NCBI GenBank assembly: GCA_036771375.1
Contig: DAIPHL010000129.1
Location: 1 to 6,246 of the forward strand
Direction of reading: 5' to 3'
Source of the DNA: DAIPHL01 sp036771375
GTDB taxonomy: Bacteria > Synergistota > Synergistia > Synergistales > Synergistaceae
Length of the DNA stretch: 6,246 nt
Part shown: piece after piece, positions 4,634 through 6,246 of the stretch
Layout of the letters: every line of letters begins with the position of its first letter
Position numbering within the stretch: the stretch's first letter is position 1
Notes under the pieces: generated by a model
Databases searched by the model: none
Seen by the model: the letters and a program-made list of their open reading frames with translations, nothing else
What the model was told of the DNA's origin: nothing
Program-made: the position numbers and the translations under genes

Positions 4634-6246
4634 CTACATCCTCTCCGGCGCGGAAATTCCCAAAAGCCTCAGACAGTTGGCCACGACGATCCTCGTGGCC
4701 TCGACGAGCAGAAGCCGCGCTCGCATCACTCCGTCCTCTTCGCCGAGCACCTTCTCACTGTTGTAAAACGCGTGAAACGCCTCCGCGAGAGCGGTTGCAT
4801 AGAAGGCGATCCGGTGTGCCTCCAGATTCTCCGCAGCCTTCAACACCTCTCCCGGGAAACGGGAGAGCTCTTTTACGAGGTGAGACTCCGACGGTTTCCC
4901 CAGGTTCTCCGCACACAGACGGCAGGCCGCAGATGGATCGGGAAGCTCGATGCCGCGGGAGGCGGCCTCCCTCAAAATGCTGCATATCCTGGCGTGTGCG
5001 TACTGCACGTAGTAGACCGGGTTGTCCGCCGACGTCTTCTTCGCGAGCTCCAGATCGAAATCCAGATGACTGTCGTTCTTTCTGCTCACGAAGAAAAATC
5101 GTGTGGCGTCGCGCCCGACCTCGTCCATGACCTCCCGAAGTGTCACGAACGTCCCGGCGCGTTTGGACATCGAGACGGGGACACCGTTGCGCAAAAGGCT
5201 CACGAACTGAATCAGAAGGAACTCGAGCCTGTCGTCCTCCGCTCCCAACGCCGTGTTGGCCGCCCTCATGCGAGGCACGTAGCCGTGATGGTCCGCACCC
5301 CAGACGTAGACGAGAAAATCGAACTTTCTCTCGTATTTGTTCTGCAAATAGGCGACATCCGACGTAAAGTATGTGGGGACACCGTTGTTCCGTATCATCA
5401 CGCGGTCCTTGTCGTCCCCGAACTCCGTCGCCTTGAACCAGACCGCTCCTTCTCCGTCGTAGGCATAGCCTCGCGCGCGCAACCGGTCGATCGTCCGCGG
5501 CACGATGTCCCCCTCGTAAAGGGATTTCTCCGAAAACCAGACGTCGAAGCGGACGCCGAAATCCTCCAGGTCCCGGCGTATCATCGAGAGGACGTCACGG
5601 CAGGTCCTCTCCCGAAACAGGGAGAGGGTCTCGTCGAGGGGACGATCCGCCAGGACCTTCCCGTGCTCCGCCAGGATCTCCCTTGCGATCTCGTCTATGT
5701 AATCCCCGGGGTAGCCATCCTCAGGGAAAGGAGCCTCCTCTTCCCGCCCCAGAAGCGCGAAGTAGCGGGATTGGGTCGACTTGCCCAGCATCTCCATCTG
5801 GAGTCCCGCATCGTTGATATAGTATTCCCGCTCCACCTCCCATCCGGAGAAGGAGAGGACCGAGGACACGATGTCGCCCACGGCCGCGCCACGGCCGTGC
5901 CCCAGATGGATCGGGCCCGTCGGATTGGCGCTTACGAATTCGATCTGGACTCTCTTCCCGCCGCCGTGGTCGTTGCGTCCGTAATCGTCCCCCGCCCGGA
6001 GGACCTCCTCGATCACCTCGGCGAGCCAGCCGTCGGAAAGGGTGAAGTTCATGAATCCGGGAGGAGCGACCTCCACGGACGAGATGCGATTTCCCCCTTC
6101 GAAGTTCCCGGCAATTTCCCGGGCCAGATCGACCGGAGGCATCCCGAATACCTTCGACAGCTTCATGGCGGCGTTCGTGGCCCAGTCGCCCTGCCCCTCA
6201 CGCCTCGGACGTTCCAACAGAACGCTGAAACCCTCCGGCGCCGACC
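4634..6246 (-). CDS. argS: Arginyl-tRNA synthetase (N-terminus outside the window)
   Basis: Class I synthetase that charges tRNA-Arg with arginine using ATP. The frame is open through the right edge, giving 536 complete codons of an enzyme usually about 550-565 residues long, so only a short N-terminal part is missing. The TTG at 6217 is an internal leucine codon (VLLERP), not the start. Counting from 6217: the N-terminal tRNA-contact domain runs to about 90; the HIGH-type motif HLGH is at 104-107 (5897-5908) within ANPTGPIHLGHGRG; GADHHGYVPRM is at 308-318; the KMSKS-type loop reads MSKRAG (350-355); and the anticodon-binding DALR domain begins near YYVQYAHARI (402-411) and ends in the typical APERM. 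All catalytic motifs are present. The first visible gene of a unit with the FtsB-like gene. Confidence 0.98.
   Translation of the reverse strand, partial: SAPEGFSVLLERPRREGQGDWATNAAMKLSKVFGMPPVDLAREIAGNFEGGNRISSVEVAPPGFMNFTLSDGWLAEVIEEVLRAGDDYGRNDHGGGKRVQIEFVSANPTGPIHLGHGRGAAVGDIVSSVLSFSGWEVEREYYINDAGLQMEMLGKSTQSRYFALLGREEEAPFPEDGYPGDYIDEIAREILAEHGKVLADRPLDETLSLFRERTCRDVLSMIRRDLEDFGVRFDVWFSEKSLYEGDIVPRTIDRLRARGYAYDGEGAVWFKATEFGDDKDRVMIRNNGVPTYFTSDVAYLQNKYERKFDFLVYVWGADHHGYVPRMRAANTALGAEDDRLEFLLIQFVSLLRNGVPVSMSKRAGTFVTLREVMDEVGRDATRFFFVSRKNDSHLDFDLELAKKTSADNPVYYVQYAHARICSILREAASRGIELPDPSAACRLCAENLGKPSESHLVKELSRFPGEVLKAAENLEAHRIAFYATALAEAFHAFYNSEKVLGEEDGVMRARLLLVEATRIVVANCLRLLGISAPERM

Noticed and set aside
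6215..6217. TTG at 6217 as the argS start
   Set aside because: The frame stays open to the window edge, and the residues before it (GFSVLLERP) continue the normal ArgS N-terminal domain; the true start is outside the window.

Overview
The window is a compact, fully minus-strand cluster of bacterial housekeeping genes. In transcription order (right to left) it reads argS (5' end cut by the window edge), a short FtsB/DivIC-type division protein, rpsF (S6), ssb, rpsR (S18), a YybS-like DUF2232 membrane protein, rplI (L9) and dnaB (replicative helicase). About 115 bases then follow to the left edge, and the next minus-strand gene may begin there. I see no mobile element, CRISPR array, tRNA, rRNA or recognisable new system. 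I found no sign of horizontal transfer: codon choice looks uniform and moderately GC-rich across all eight genes.

Organism: a bacterium. The rpsF-ssb-rpsR core followed by yybS, rplI and dnaB resembles the Firmicutes arrangement. However, the GC-rich codon use, the argS/FtsB-like pair immediately upstream and the lack of gdpP (yybT) between yybS and rplI fit a lineage such as Synergistota better. This assignment is inference from gene order and protein style only, with moderate to low confidence.

Layout: 4634-6246 argS and 4324-4626 the FtsB-like gene form one tight unit (7-base gap). Bases 4134-4323 are the main regulatory space. They hold a good sigma-70-type promoter (TTGCAC, 17-base spacer, TATAAT) and a leader of about 90 bases with hairpins ahead of rpsF, and upstream of the promoter a possible terminator of the argS unit. 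rpsF, ssb and rpsR (3036-4133) follow with gaps of 8 and 19 bases. Bases 2917-3035 hold a strong 9-bp hairpin that could attenuate transcription before the second block. That block, yybS-rplI-dnaB (118-2895), is extremely tight (gaps of 3 and 0 bases) with all three genes in one reading frame, which suggests translational coupling.

Together the genes supply translation (ArgS, S6, S18, L9), replication (SSB, DnaB) and envelope or division functions (FtsB-like, YybS-like). The linkage of S6, SSB, S18, L9 and DnaB matches the widespread co-regulation of ribosome and replication components. Several starts are non-ATG (ssb GTG, dnaB TTG). The points most worth checking are the rpsF leader as an S6:S18 autoregulatory RNA, the missing gdpP, and the possible start of a next gene at bases 1-31.
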